Of a DNA stretch of 64,000 nucleotides, positions 53,700 to 61,910 are shown one piece after another. The stretch is from Pseudomonas mosselii. Lineage in GTDB: Bacteria > Pseudomonadota > Gammaproteobacteria > Pseudomonadales > Pseudomonadaceae. How positions within the stretch are numbered: position 1 is the first letter of the stretch; every line of letters begins with the position of its first letter. A program made the position numbers and the translations under genes. The stretch is taken from positions 2,697,501 to 2,761,500 of the forward strand of contig NZ_CP081966.1 of NCBI RefSeq assembly GCF_019823065.1, read 5' to 3'. The notes beneath the pieces were generated by a model, which did not search any database, was not told where the DNA came from, and saw nothing but the letters and a program-made list of their open reading frames with translations.

Positions 53700-53947
53700 G
53701 CGATAGTTCAGGCAACGCCAATTGCGACTTCAGGAGGCCGAGCGGAGTTCTTGCGGAGGGAGGTGGCGGGCATGGATGCCCGTCAAGCGCTGCGCCCCAG
53801 GATGGGGCGTTCAGCGCGGTCCTCCCGGGAGCAAGAACGGAGCGAGGGAACCCCGGAGCGAAGCGCAGGGGCCGGATGAACGGAGCGGGACGGTTTTGCC
53901 TACTTTTCCCACGAGAAAAGTAGGCCGCCGTAAGGGCGGAAAGGTGA
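53700..53947. repeat. Right copy of the repeat unit, intact hairpin
   Basis: This is the uninterrupted copy. It includes the hairpin GCCTACTTTTC (53898–53908) and GAAAAGTAGGC (53915–53925), then the 23-nt segment shared with 51915–51937. The IS256 element begins 53 bp further right. Confidence 0.8.
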
Positions 53948-53967
53948 CTAAATGTCGTTATCTTCTA

Positions 53968-54000
53968 CGAATGCGCATAAAAATATCAAAACAGTAATCC
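53968..54000. repeat. 33-bp direct repeat, left of IS256
   Basis: Identical to 55363–55395. It begins CGAATGCGCATAAAAATATC and ends AGTAATCC. It abuts the left inverted repeat of IS256 with no gap. Confidence 0.9.
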
Positions 54001-55362
54001 GAGGGTGTCAGAAATTTTGTGTTCGGGCATAACATGAGTAAGAGGTGCATGTATGCCAACCAAAAAGAAACCCTTGCGTGACCTGCCCAAAATCCCCAAA
54101 GAGCTGCTGGAGCAGTTCGGTGAGGGCCTGATGACCGCAGAGGCTATCGAGGATGCCTCTGCGGCGTTCAAGAAGGCCTTGATCGAACGCGCTCTGCACG
54201 CCGAACTTGGCCACCACCTGGGTTATCCGCCGGGCGCGCAGCGCCCAGAGGATGAAACCAACCAGCGTAACGGCAAGAGTGGCAAGACGGTTTTGACCGG
54301 CGATGGCCCGCTGCGGCTGGAAATTCCTCGTGACCGAGACGGCAGTTTTGCGCCCATTCTCATCCCCAAGCATGAGCGGCGGTACACCGGTTTCGATGAC
54401 AAGATCATCGCCATGTACGCCCGTGGCATGACGGTCAGAGAGATCCGAGCCTTTCTGTCCGAGCAGTATGGAACAGAGGTCTCACCCGACTTCATCAGCT
54501 CTGTGACAGACGAGGTCATGGAAGAAATTGGCGCGTGGCAGCAGCGGCCACTGGAGCCCATGTACCCGGTCATTTTCTTCGATGCACTGCGGGTGAAGAT
54601 CCGCGAAGAAGGCTTGGTGCGCAACAAGGCCATTTACTTGGCGCTGGGCGTTCTACCCGACGGGACGCGCGATATCTTGGGCATCTGGATCGAGAACACC
54701 GAGGGTGCGAAGTTCTGGATGAAGGTCTTTAACGATCTCAAGACACGTGGTGTCGAGGATGTGCTGATTGCCGTGACCGATGGCCTCAAAGGCATGCCAG
54801 AGGCTCTCAGCGCCGTGTTTCCAGAGACGACGCTGCAGACGTGCATCGTGCACCTGATCCGCAACAGCCTGGACTTTGCAGCCTGGGACAAGCGGCGGGC
54901 ACTGGCCAAGGCGCTCAAGCCGATCTACCAGGCCATCAACGCCGAAGCGGCTGAGCAGGCACTCGATGAGTTTGAAAACGGGCCCTGGGGCAAGCAGTAT
55001 CCAACGGTCGTTGCGGCCTGGAGACGCGCCTGGGATCGAGTGATTCCCTTCTTTGTCTTCCCACCAGCCATCCGGAAAGTGATCTACACCACCAACGCCA
55101 TCGAGAGTATCAATGCCCAGCTGCGCAAGATCATCAAGACCCGAGGCCATTTCCCGAACGATGATGCAGCTACCAAGCTGATCTGGTTGGGGCTGCGAAA
55201 CATCACGGCGAACTGGGGCTCAGCGGCGCATGATTGGAAAAGTGCGATGAATCAATTCGCGATTTTGTACGGAGATCGGTTCATCAGGCCGACCTGGTGA
55301 AAGTCAGGGCCTGCCTGACGGCAGGCCGTTACCGGCCCGCACACAAAAAATCTGACGCTTCC
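54001..55362 (+). mobile_element. IS256-family insertion sequence
   Basis: 1362 bp. Ends GAGGGTGTCAGAAATTTTGT (left) and GGAAGCGTCAGATTTTTTGT (right, read inwards) form imperfect terminal inverted repeats, about 16 of 22 positions equal. One transposase gene fills it. A short hairpin (GCCTGCCTGACGGCAGGC) lies after the gene. Both ends touch the 33-bp direct repeats. Confidence 0.88.
54053..55300 (+). CDS. IS256-family transposase
   Basis: A 415-residue full-length Transposase_mut protein. The catalytic DDE triad is visible: FFDALRVKI (first Asp), AVTDGLKGMPEAL (second Asp) and TTNAIESINAQLRK (Glu). The C/H motif is TLQTCIVHLIRNSLDF. No stop or frameshift is seen, so it is potentially active. 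Composition is near 57% GC. Confidence 0.93.
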   Translation: MPTKKKPLRDLPKIPKELLEQFGEGLMTAEAIEDASAAFKKALIERALHAELGHHLGYPPGAQRPEDETNQRNGKSGKTVLTGDGPLRLEIPRDRDGSFAPILIPKHERRYTGFDDKIIAMYARGMTVREIRAFLSEQYGTEVSPDFISSVTDEVMEEIGAWQQRPLEPMYPVIFFDALRVKIREEGLVRNKAIYLALGVLPDGTRDILGIWIENTEGAKFWMKVFNDLKTRGVEDVLIAVTDGLKGMPEALSAVFPETTLQTCIVHLIRNSLDFAAWDKRRALAKALKPIYQAINAEAAEQALDEFENGPWGKQYPTVVAAWRRAWDRVIPFFVFPPAIRKVIYTTNAIESINAQLRKIIKTRGHFPNDDAATKLIWLGLRNITANWGSAAHDWKSAMNQFAILYGDRFIRPTW

Positions 55363-55395
55363 CGAATGCGCATAAAAATATCAAAACAGTAATCC
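55363..55395. repeat. 33-bp direct repeat, right of IS256
   Basis: Exact copy of 53968–54000, starting on the base after the right end of IS256. Four tandem AGAAC pentamers follow at 55403–55422. Confidence 0.9.
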
Positions 55396-55430
55396 CATAA
55401 CCAGAACAGAACAGAACAGAACCAAACCTT

Positions 55431-55724
55431 TCAGGCAATAAACTCCGACTCCCCAACCTTCCGCCCCTCACCCTCATCCTGCCGAACACTGAGCACCACA
55501 GCCCTCCCACACAACCCGACCAACCCCAAACTGGCCACCACGATATCCCCCATCCCCATACCAGCAAGCATCAAAAATAGACTGATCCGAAACAGTGCGG
55601 TCATGGCCATCTCCAAGGCAGGGTTAACGAACTCCAGAAAACCACCATAACCCTGAAGCCCCCCATCGACACCGGCAGGACAAGCCTTTGGCACTGAATC
55701 CCCCCGCTTTGGCAGAAAGCCCAT
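55431..55724 (-). CDS. Possible small membrane protein (doubtful)
   Basis: A 97-codon frame with a hydrophobic stretch (MAMTALFRISLFLMLAGMGMGDIVVASLGLVGLCG) and a charged tail (RQDEGEGRKVGESEFIA). It lies between IS256 and ptxS on the opposite strand to both. No family is recognised and no clear ribosome site precedes the Met used. It may be non-coding. Confidence 0.22.
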   Translation of the reverse strand: MGFLPKRGDSVPKACPAGVDGGLQGYGGFLEFVNPALEMAMTALFRISLFLMLAGMGMGDIVVASLGLVGLCGRAVVLSVRQDEGEGRKVGESEFIA

Positions 55725-55756
55725 CACTTGACGCCACCCCCCATCCCTGATTTGAT

Positions 55757-55770
55757 TGAAACCGTTTTCA
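55757..55770. promoter_or_regulatory. PtxS operator upstream of ptxS
   Basis: TGAAACCGTTTTCA differs at one position from the perfect palindrome at 56864. It lies 37 bp before the ptxS start, which fits the known autorepression of PtxS in P. putida. Confidence 0.8.
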
Positions 55771-55806
55771 TCAACCCTGCAAAAGCGCAAACAAGAAGGA
55801 AACAGG

Positions 55807-56829
55807 GTGAACAAAGAGCCAGCTCCCGTCCGCGGGCGGGTCACCATCAGCGAGGTCGCCAAGGCCGCCGGCGTTTCCAAGGCGACGGTCTCGCGCTACA
55901 TGGGCGAAGACAGGCAACTGCTCGCCGAAGCCACCGCGCAACGCATCGAGGCCGTCGTCGAGCGCCTCGGCTACCGCCCCAACCGCATGGCCAGCGCCCT
56001 CAAGCGCGGCCGCACCGGGCTGATCGGCATGCTCCTGGCGGATATCCGCAACCCCTACTCGGTGGCGGTGATGCACGGCGTCGAGACAGCCTGCCGCCAG
56101 CACGGCTACAGCCTGGTGGTGTGCAACACAGACTACGATGACGACCAGGAACGCAATCACCTGCAGGCCCTGCAGTCGTACAACGTCGACGGCCTGATCG
56201 TGAACACCCTCGGCCACCGCGCCGATGAATTGGCGAAGCTGGCCCGTGACTTGCCGATGGTGTTGGTCGACCGGCAACTGGCCGGCCTGGCGGTCGACCT
56301 GGTAGGGCTGGACAACAGCGACGCCGTCGAACAGGCCCTCGATCACCTGCAACGCTGCGGTTATCGCGACATCCTCGCCGTGACCGAGCCGCTCGACGGC
56401 ACCAGCTCCCGCCAGGAGCGGGTCGATGCCTTCCAGGCTTCCATCGCCCGGCGCCCTGGCCTGCGTGGGCAGGTGCTGGAGGTGGGCGTGGACCTGCCGG
56501 AGCAACTGGGCAGCTTCATGGCCGGGGCAGGGCACGGCCCGCAGGCGCTGTTCACCTGCAACGGCGTTGCCACCCTGGAAGTGGTAAGCGTGCTGCACGC
56601 CCGCGGCGGGACGCTGTTCCAGGATGTGGGCCTGCTGGCGCTGGACGAACTGGACTGGTACCCGCTGGTAGGCAGCGGCATCACCGCCCTGGCCCAGCCC
56701 ACCGGGCGGATCGGTGCCGCAGCGTTCCAGTGCCTGCTGGAGCGCCTGCAAGGCAGCGGTTCGCCGGCACGGCGCCTGGATTTGCAAGCCGAACTGATCC
56801 CGCGAGGCTCCACCCGATCACAAGCATGA
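55807..56829 (+). CDS. ptxS: LacI-family repressor PtxS
   Basis: A 340-residue LacI protein. HTH: VTISEVAKAAGVSKATVSRYMG, hinge MASALKRG, and the periplasmic-binding fold LIGMLLADIRNPYSVAVMHG. GTG at 55807 is the start, with AAGGA 6 nt upstream. In P. putida and P. aeruginosa PtxS binds 2-ketogluconate and represses itself and the kgu genes. Two matching palindromes flank this gene and the kgu operon follows, so the assignment is firm. Confidence 0.94.
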   Translation: MNKEPAPVRGRVTISEVAKAAGVSKATVSRYMGEDRQLLAEATAQRIEAVVERLGYRPNRMASALKRGRTGLIGMLLADIRNPYSVAVMHGVETACRQHGYSLVVCNTDYDDDQERNHLQALQSYNVDGLIVNTLGHRADELAKLARDLPMVLVDRQLAGLAVDLVGLDNSDAVEQALDHLQRCGYRDILAVTEPLDGTSSRQERVDAFQASIARRPGLRGQVLEVGVDLPEQLGSFMAGAGHGPQALFTCNGVATLEVVSVLHARGGTLFQDVGLLALDELDWYPLVGSGITALAQPTGRIGAAAFQCLLERLQGSGSPARRLDLQAELIPRGSTRSQA

Positions 56830-56863
56830 CGGCGTCCTTGACGCCGTTGCTGCTGACGAAAAA

Positions 56864-56877
56864 TGAAACCGGTTTCA
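56864..56877. promoter_or_regulatory. PtxS operator upstream of kguE
   Basis: TGAAACCGGTTTCA is a perfect 14-bp palindrome, equal to the published PtxS site in P. putida. It lies 24 bp before the kguE start and would block transcription of the kgu operon until 2-ketogluconate binds PtxS. Confidence 0.9.
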
Positions 56878-56901
56878 TCCACAAGAACAAGGACCACACA
56901 C

Positions 56902-57672
56902 ATGCAAACGCCCATTGTCTCCATCAGCTTGTCGAGTTTCGGTGCCGATGTCGTGCGGCGCCTGGGCCAGGCCAGCTATCTGCCGCTGCTGGCCGCCGCC
57001 GGTGCGCGGCGGGTGGAATGGCGCGAGGAACTGTTCGATGCCGCGCCCGATGCCGCTACCCTGGCCAACCTGGCCGCCGAGCATGGCCTGCAGAGCCTTT
57101 ACTCCACGCCACTGGAGCTATGGCGCGAGGATGGCAGTCTGGAGCCGGCCATCGCCCAACGTTTGCAACGGGCAAGCGAGATCGGCGCGGTGGCGCTTAA
57201 GGTATCGCTGGGGCATTACCAGACGGGTTGCGACCTGCAGGCCCTGGCGCCATTACTGGGGCACAAGACGGCGCTGTACGTGGAAAACGACCAGACGCCC
57301 TACGGCGGACGGCTGCAAACCCTGGAAAGATTCTTCCGCGAAGCGCAGGCGCAGGGCGTGGCGCCGGGCATGACCTTCGATATCGGCAACTGGTACTGGC
57401 ACGACGAATCGCCGCTGCTGGCGGCGCAACTGCTGGGCCGCTGGGTGCGTTACGTACACTGCAAGGCTGTCGCCCGGCGAGCCGACGGGCGCCTGGTCGC
57501 GGTCGTGCCCCAGGCGCTCGACCTGGTGCAGTGGCGCGAACTGATGACGCATTTCGCCCCAGACCTGCCGCGGGCCATCGAGTACCCCCTGGCCGGCGAC
57601 GACCTGTTGGCGCTGACCGCGCGGCAGGTCGCGCAACTGGCGCAGCTGGAAGGGCAGGTGTGCCATGGCTGA
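56902..57672 (+). CDS. kguE: KguE, sugar-phosphate isomerase/epimerase-like
   Basis: A 256-residue TIM-barrel protein of the AP-endonuclease-2-like epimerase type (YVENDQTPYGGRLQTLERFF; MTFDIGNWYWHDESP; RYVHCKAVARR). First gene of the kgu operon; its exact reaction is not established. It overlaps kguK by 8 nt. Confidence 0.9.
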   Translation: MQTPIVSISLSSFGADVVRRLGQASYLPLLAAAGARRVEWREELFDAAPDAATLANLAAEHGLQSLYSTPLELWREDGSLEPAIAQRLQRASEIGAVALKVSLGHYQTGCDLQALAPLLGHKTALYVENDQTPYGGRLQTLERFFREAQAQGVAPGMTFDIGNWYWHDESPLLAAQLLGRWVRYVHCKAVARRADGRLVAVVPQALDLVQWRELMTHFAPDLPRAIEYPLAGDDLLALTARQVAQLAQLEGQVCHG

Positions 57673-58624
57673 GCACGACGTCCTGTGTTTCGGTGAAACC
57701 ATGGCCATGTTCGTGGCCGCGCAGCCTGGAGAGCTGGCCCAAGTCGAGGGGTTCGGCAAGCGCATCGCCGGTGCCGACAGCAACGTGGCCATCGGCCTGG
57801 CACGTCTGGGTCTGGGGGTGCGCTGGCTGAGCCGGGTCGGCAATGATTCGCTCGGTGCCTTCGTGCTCGACACCCTGCGCCAGGAAGGGCTGGACTGCTC
57901 GAGCGTCGAGATCGATGACGAGCACCCCACCGGGTTCCAGCTCAAGGAACGCTGCGACGATGGCAGCGATCCGAAAGTCGAGTATTTCCGCCGTGGCTCG
58001 GCGGCCAGCCGGCTGTCGCCTACCCAGCTGCAACCGGCGTTGCTGGAGGCCCGACACCTGCATGCCACCGGCATCCCGCCGGCCCTGTCCGGCAGCTGCC
58101 GCGCGCTCTGCCACCAGTTGTTGGACGACATGCGCGCCCATGGCCGCAGCATTTCCTTCGACCCCAACCTGCGCCCCTCGCTGTGGCCGGACCGCCAGAC
58201 CATGGTGCGCGAGATAAATGCACTTGCGTTCAAGGCCGACTGGGTCCTGCCGGGGCTTGAGGAGGGGCGCCTGCTGAGCGGCCGCCAGTCGCCGCAGGGC
58301 ATCGCCGAGTTCTACCTGGAGCAAGGCGTGCAATGCGTGGCCATCAAGCTCGGTGCCGAAGGTGCCTACTGGCGCGACGCCAAGGGTGAACATGGGGTGG
58401 TCCCGGGTTTTCCGGTGGCCCGGGTGGTCGACACCGTGGGCGCGGGCGACGCCTTCGCCGTTGGCGTGATCAGCGCCTTGCTCGAGGGCCTGCCGTTGCG
58501 CCGGGCCGTGGCCCGGGGCAATTGGTGCGGCAGCCGGGCGGTGCAGAGCCGAGGCGACATGGAAGGCCTGCCGCAACGCCACGAACTGGACCTGCACGAA
58601 AACGCTTCGATCCAACCACGCTGA
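57665..58624 (+). CDS. kguK: 2-ketogluconate kinase
   Basis: A 319-residue PfkB-family sugar kinase: N-terminal GETMAMFVAAQPG, G-x-x-NVAIGLARLGL, and C-terminal VVDTVGAGDAFAVGVISALLEG with the catalytic Asp and anion hole. It phosphorylates 2-ketogluconate to the 6-phosphate. The start overlaps kguE. Confidence 0.94.
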   Translation: MAEHDVLCFGETMAMFVAAQPGELAQVEGFGKRIAGADSNVAIGLARLGLGVRWLSRVGNDSLGAFVLDTLRQEGLDCSSVEIDDEHPTGFQLKERCDDGSDPKVEYFRRGSAASRLSPTQLQPALLEARHLHATGIPPALSGSCRALCHQLLDDMRAHGRSISFDPNLRPSLWPDRQTMVREINALAFKADWVLPGLEEGRLLSGRQSPQGIAEFYLEQGVQCVAIKLGAEGAYWRDAKGEHGVVPGFPVARVVDTVGAGDAFAVGVISALLEGLPLRRAVARGNWCGSRAVQSRGDMEGLPQRHELDLHENASIQPR

Positions 58625-58682
58625 ATCGCCGGACCGTCCGGCACCTGATGTGACAAGAACAACAAGACCAGGAGAATTCCCC

Positions 58683-59960
58683 ATGCAGCTTGATCGACTC
58701 GCTCCCAGACGCTGGTGGTACATCATGCCCATCGTCTTCATCACCTACAGCCTGGCCTACCTCGACCGGGCCAACTATGGCTTTGCCGCGGCCTCGGGCA
58801 TGGCCGACGACCTGAAGATCACCCCGGCGCTGTCGTCGCTGCTCGGCGCGCTGTTCTTCCTTGGCTACTTCTTCTTCCAGGTGCCGGGCGCCCTTTACGC
58901 GCAAAAACGCAGCGTGAAGAAGCTGATCTTCGCCAGCCTGATCCTCTGGGGCGGCCTGGCGACCCTGACCGGCGTGGTCCACGACGTCTATTTGCTGATC
59001 GTCATCCGCTTCCTGCTGGGCGTGGTGGAGGCGGCGGTGATGCCGGCCATGCTCATTTACCTTTGCCACTGGTTCACCCGCGCCGAACGCTCGCGGGCCA
59101 ACACTTTCCTGATCCTCGGCAACCCGGTGACCATCCTGTGGATGTCGGTGGTCTCGGGCTACCTGGTGCAGCAGTTCGACTGGCGTTGGATGTTCATCAT
59201 CGAAGGCGCGCCGGCGATTCTCTGGGCCTTCATCTGGTGGCGCCTGGTGGATGACCGCCCGGAGCAGGCCAAGTGGCTGGACGCCCGCGAGAAGGCGGCG
59301 CTGCGCCAGGCGCTGGACGCCGAGCAGCAGGGCATCAAGCCGGTGAAGAACTACCGCGAGGCGTTTCGCTCGCCCACGGTGCTGATCCTGTCGCTGCAGT
59401 ACTTCTGCTGGAGCATCGGCGTATACGGTTTCGTCCTCTGGCTGCCGTCGATCCTCAAGCAGGCGGCGGCGCTGGACATCGTCACCGCCGGCTGGCTGTC
59501 GGCGGTGCCGTACCTGGGGGCGGTGGTTGCCATGCTCGGTGTGTCCTGGGCCTCGGACCGCCTGCAGAAGCGCAAGCGCTTTGTCTGGCCGCCGCTGCTG
59601 ATCGCCGCCCTGGCATTCTATGGCTCGTACAGCCTGGGCACTGAACATTTCTGGTGGTCCTACGCCTTGCTGGTGATCGCCGGGGCCTGCATGTATGCGC
59701 CGTACGGGCCGTTCTTCGCCATCGTGCCCGAGCTGCTGCCGGCCAACGTCGCCGGGGGCGCCATGGCGCTGATCAACAGCATGGGCGCGCTGGGCTCGTT
59801 TTCCGGTTCGTGGCTGGTGGGCTACCTCAATGGCGCCACCGGCGGCCCCGGCGCCTCCTACCTGTTCATGTGCGTGGCGCTGCTGCTGGCCGTGGCCCTG
59901 ACCGCCGTTCTCAATCCCTTGCAACAGACACGCCGGCAAAGCCTGGCGCCCAGCCGATAG
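58683..59960 (+). CDS. kguT: 2-ketogluconate transporter (MFS)
   Basis: A 425-residue protein with 12 helices. IVFITYSLAYLDRANYGFAAASGMADDLKITPALSSLLGALFFLGYFFFQVPG is the sugar-acid ACS signature. It imports 2-ketogluconate from the periplasm for KguK. It is 58 nt after kguK. Confidence 0.93.
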   Translation: MQLDRLAPRRWWYIMPIVFITYSLAYLDRANYGFAAASGMADDLKITPALSSLLGALFFLGYFFFQVPGALYAQKRSVKKLIFASLILWGGLATLTGVVHDVYLLIVIRFLLGVVEAAVMPAMLIYLCHWFTRAERSRANTFLILGNPVTILWMSVVSGYLVQQFDWRWMFIIEGAPAILWAFIWWRLVDDRPEQAKWLDAREKAALRQALDAEQQGIKPVKNYREAFRSPTVLILSLQYFCWSIGVYGFVLWLPSILKQAAALDIVTAGWLSAVPYLGAVVAMLGVSWASDRLQKRKRFVWPPLLIAALAFYGSYSLGTEHFWWSYALLVIAGACMYAPYGPFFAIVPELLPANVAGGAMALINSMGALGSFSGSWLVGYLNGATGGPGASYLFMCVALLLAVALTAVLNPLQQTRRQSLAPSR

Positions 59961-59970
59961 GTACCGTGCA

Positions 59971-60957
59971 ATGAAGAAACGCATCGTCCTCTACAAACGC
60001 CTGTCCGACGCGCTCATGGCCCGTCTGCAGGCGCACGCCGAGGTCACCCTGGTCGAATCGCCCAGTGCTGACGGCCTCGCCCGGTTGCGTGCGGCGCTGC
60101 CGGGCGCCCACGGGCTGCTTGGCGCCAGTTTGCGCCTGGACGCCCCCTTGCTTGATCTGGCGCCGCAGCTGGAGGTGGTCTCCAGCGTCTCGGTCGGCGT
60201 CGACAACTACGACATCGACGCTTTCAATCAGCGCGGCGTGCTGCTGACCAACACCCCCGATGTGCTCACCGAAACTACCGCCGACACCGGCTTCGCCCTG
60301 ATCCTGGCCTGTGCCCGGCGGGTCGTCGAACTCGACGGCTGGATCCGCGCCGGTCACTGGCAGGCGGGCATCGGGTCGGCGCAGTTCGGTTGCGACGTGC
60401 AGGGCAAGACCCTGGGCATCGTCGGCATGGGCCGCATCGGCGAAGCCCTGGCCCGCCGCGCGCATGCCGGTTTTGGCATGCGCGTGCTGTACCACACCCG
60501 CCAGCCGCGGCCCGAGGTGGAGGCGCGGTTCGCCGCCGCGCATCGCAGCCTGGAGGCATTGCTGGCCGAGTCCGATTTCGTCTGCCTGTGCCTGCCGTTG
60601 ACCGCCGCGACCGAGAACCTGATTGGCGCGCCACAGCTGGCGCTGATGAAACCGTCGGCGATCCTGGTGAACATCTCCCGTGGCCGGGTGCTCGACGAGG
60701 CTGCGTTGCTCCAGGCCTTGGCCGAGCGACGCATTCGCGGCGCCGGCCTGGATGTGTTCGTGCGCGAACCGTTGCCGGCTGATTCACCGTTGCTGCAACT
60801 GGACAACCTGGTGGTGACGCCGCACATCGGCTCGGCCACCGAGGAGACCCGCGAGGCCATGGCCCGCTGCGCGGTGGACAACCTGCTGGCCGCCCTGGCC
60901 GGCGAGCGGCCGCAGAACCTGGTCAACCCGCTTGCCTGGTCGCGGCGAAACCCATGA
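59971..60957 (+). CDS. kguD: 2-ketogluconate-6-phosphate reductase
   Basis: A 328-residue D-2-hydroxyacid dehydrogenase: NAD(P) motif LGIVGMGRIGEALARRAH, catalytic arginine in VNISRGRVLDE, and TPHIGSATEETREAMA with the active-site His. It reduces 2-keto-6-phosphogluconate to 6-phosphogluconate. It starts 10 nt after kguT and ends just before a terminator. Confidence 0.94.
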   Translation: MKKRIVLYKRLSDALMARLQAHAEVTLVESPSADGLARLRAALPGAHGLLGASLRLDAPLLDLAPQLEVVSSVSVGVDNYDIDAFNQRGVLLTNTPDVLTETTADTGFALILACARRVVELDGWIRAGHWQAGIGSAQFGCDVQGKTLGIVGMGRIGEALARRAHAGFGMRVLYHTRQPRPEVEARFAAAHRSLEALLAESDFVCLCLPLTAATENLIGAPQLALMKPSAILVNISRGRVLDEAALLQALAERRIRGAGLDVFVREPLPADSPLLQLDNLVVTPHIGSATEETREAMARCAVDNLLAALAGERPQNLVNPLAWSRRNP

Positions 60958-60958
60958 G

Positions 60959-60988
60959 CGGGGCGAGCACTGCGCTCGCCCCGTTTTT
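60959..60988 (+). terminator. Strong rho-independent terminator after kguD
   Basis: CGGGGCGAGC and GCTCGCCCCG form a 10-bp stem with a 5-nt loop, followed by TTTTT. It begins 2 nt after the kguD stop codon and separates the kgu operon from the dehydrogenase operon. Confidence 0.93.
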
Positions 60989-61066
60989 GCCATAACAACA
61001 GCCCTTGCCCGATTCGATATCCCGGGGTCGCGCCGCGGCCCTTTTGGCAAAACAAGGCCGCTTAGC

Positions 61067-61084
61067 CGAGACAGCGCTGTCTCG
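61067..61084. promoter_or_regulatory. Perfect 18-bp palindrome upstream of the gluconate dehydrogenase operon
   Basis: CGAGACAGCGCTGTCTCG lies 76 bp before the start of the gamma subunit gene and 79 bp after the kgu terminator. It is not the PtxS site. A dimeric regulator could bind here; there is no T-run, so a terminator role is unlikely. Confidence 0.55.
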
Positions 61085-61160
61085 ATCTGCGGCCCTGGGA
61101 ACTTCATCGGTGAAAAGGGCGACGATTTCCGTATGACCTGATCAACAGAGAGACATCCTC

Positions 61161-61907
61161 ATGTCCAAGGACCAACCCGCCTCCGTGCAACCGGCGCGCC
61201 GGGCGTTCCTGCGCCAATCCCTGACCCTGATCCCGGTGGCGACCCTCGCCGGCACGGGACTGGGCGGCGCAGTGCTCGCCGACAGCGCCACCCCGGCACC
61301 CGTCGAACCGACCCGACCGGCCCCGGCGCGTGCCTACCGGCCGAGCTTCTTCACCCAGCAAGAGTGGGCCTTCGTCAGCGCCGCCGTGGCGGTGCTCATC
61401 CCCACCGACGCCCTTGGCCCCGGTGCGGCCGATGCCGGCGTGCCCGAGTTCATCGACCGTCAGCTCAACACCCGCTATGGCAGCGGCGGGCTGTGGTACA
61501 TGCAGGGGCCATTCCGCCCCGACGCGCCCAGCGAATTGGGCTACCAGCTCAAGCTCAGCCCCCAGGAGATCTACCGGCTGGGCATCGCCGAAACCGACGC
61601 CTGGTGCCAGGCACAGTTCGGCAAGGCGTTCGCCCAGCTTGGCCCTGAACAACAGCAGCAGGTGCTCGAGGCCCTGGACGGCGGCAAGCCGGCCTTTGCC
61701 TCGGTGCCGGCGGCCACCTTCCTCGGCATGCTCTGGCTCAACACCCGCGAGGGCTTTTTCAGCGACCCCCTGCACGGCGGCAACCAGGGTCTGGCCGGCT
61801 GGAAGCTGGTCGGCTTCCCCGGCGCCCGCGCCGACTTCATGGACTGGGTGGAGCGCGACGAGCGCTATCCCTTCCCGTCAGTGTCCATCAGCGGCGAGCG
61901 AGGTTGA
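61161..61907 (+). CDS. Gluconate 2-dehydrogenase subunit 3 (gamma)
   Basis: A 248-residue protein with a twin-arginine signal (RRAFLRQSLTLIPVATLAG). The rest matches the gluconate 2-dehydrogenase subunit 3 family (FFTQQEWAFVSAAVAVLIPTDALGPGAADAGVPEFIDRQL; TFLGMLWLNTREGFFSDPLHGGN). It helps export and assemble the flavoprotein subunit, which has no signal of its own. It is 3 nt upstream of the flavoprotein gene. Confidence 0.93.
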   Translation: MSKDQPASVQPARRAFLRQSLTLIPVATLAGTGLGGAVLADSATPAPVEPTRPAPARAYRPSFFTQQEWAFVSAAVAVLIPTDALGPGAADAGVPEFIDRQLNTRYGSGGLWYMQGPFRPDAPSELGYQLKLSPQEIYRLGIAETDAWCQAQFGKAFAQLGPEQQQQVLEALDGGKPAFASVPAATFLGMLWLNTREGFFSDPLHGGNQGLAGWKLVGFPGARADFMDWVERDERYPFPSVSISGERG

Positions 61908-61910
61908 GCC

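Larger units (their letters stand above)
55396..55806. promoter_or_regulatory. Gene-poor gap upstream of ptxS
   Basis: About 410 bp with an AGAAC pentamer tract (55403–55422), a possible small minus-strand frame (55431–55724) and, at its right end, the ptxS promoter with operator 55757–55770. Nothing else was recognised. Confidence 0.45.

Noticed and set aside
53722..53997. 91-codon plus-strand frame over the right repeat copy
   Set aside because: Same repeat-unit reading as above; ends inside the direct repeat beside IS256; composition is Arg/Gly/Pro-rich without structure.
57197..58744. Long minus-strand frame across kguE, kguK and kguT
   Set aside because: Antisense to three well-identified kgu genes.
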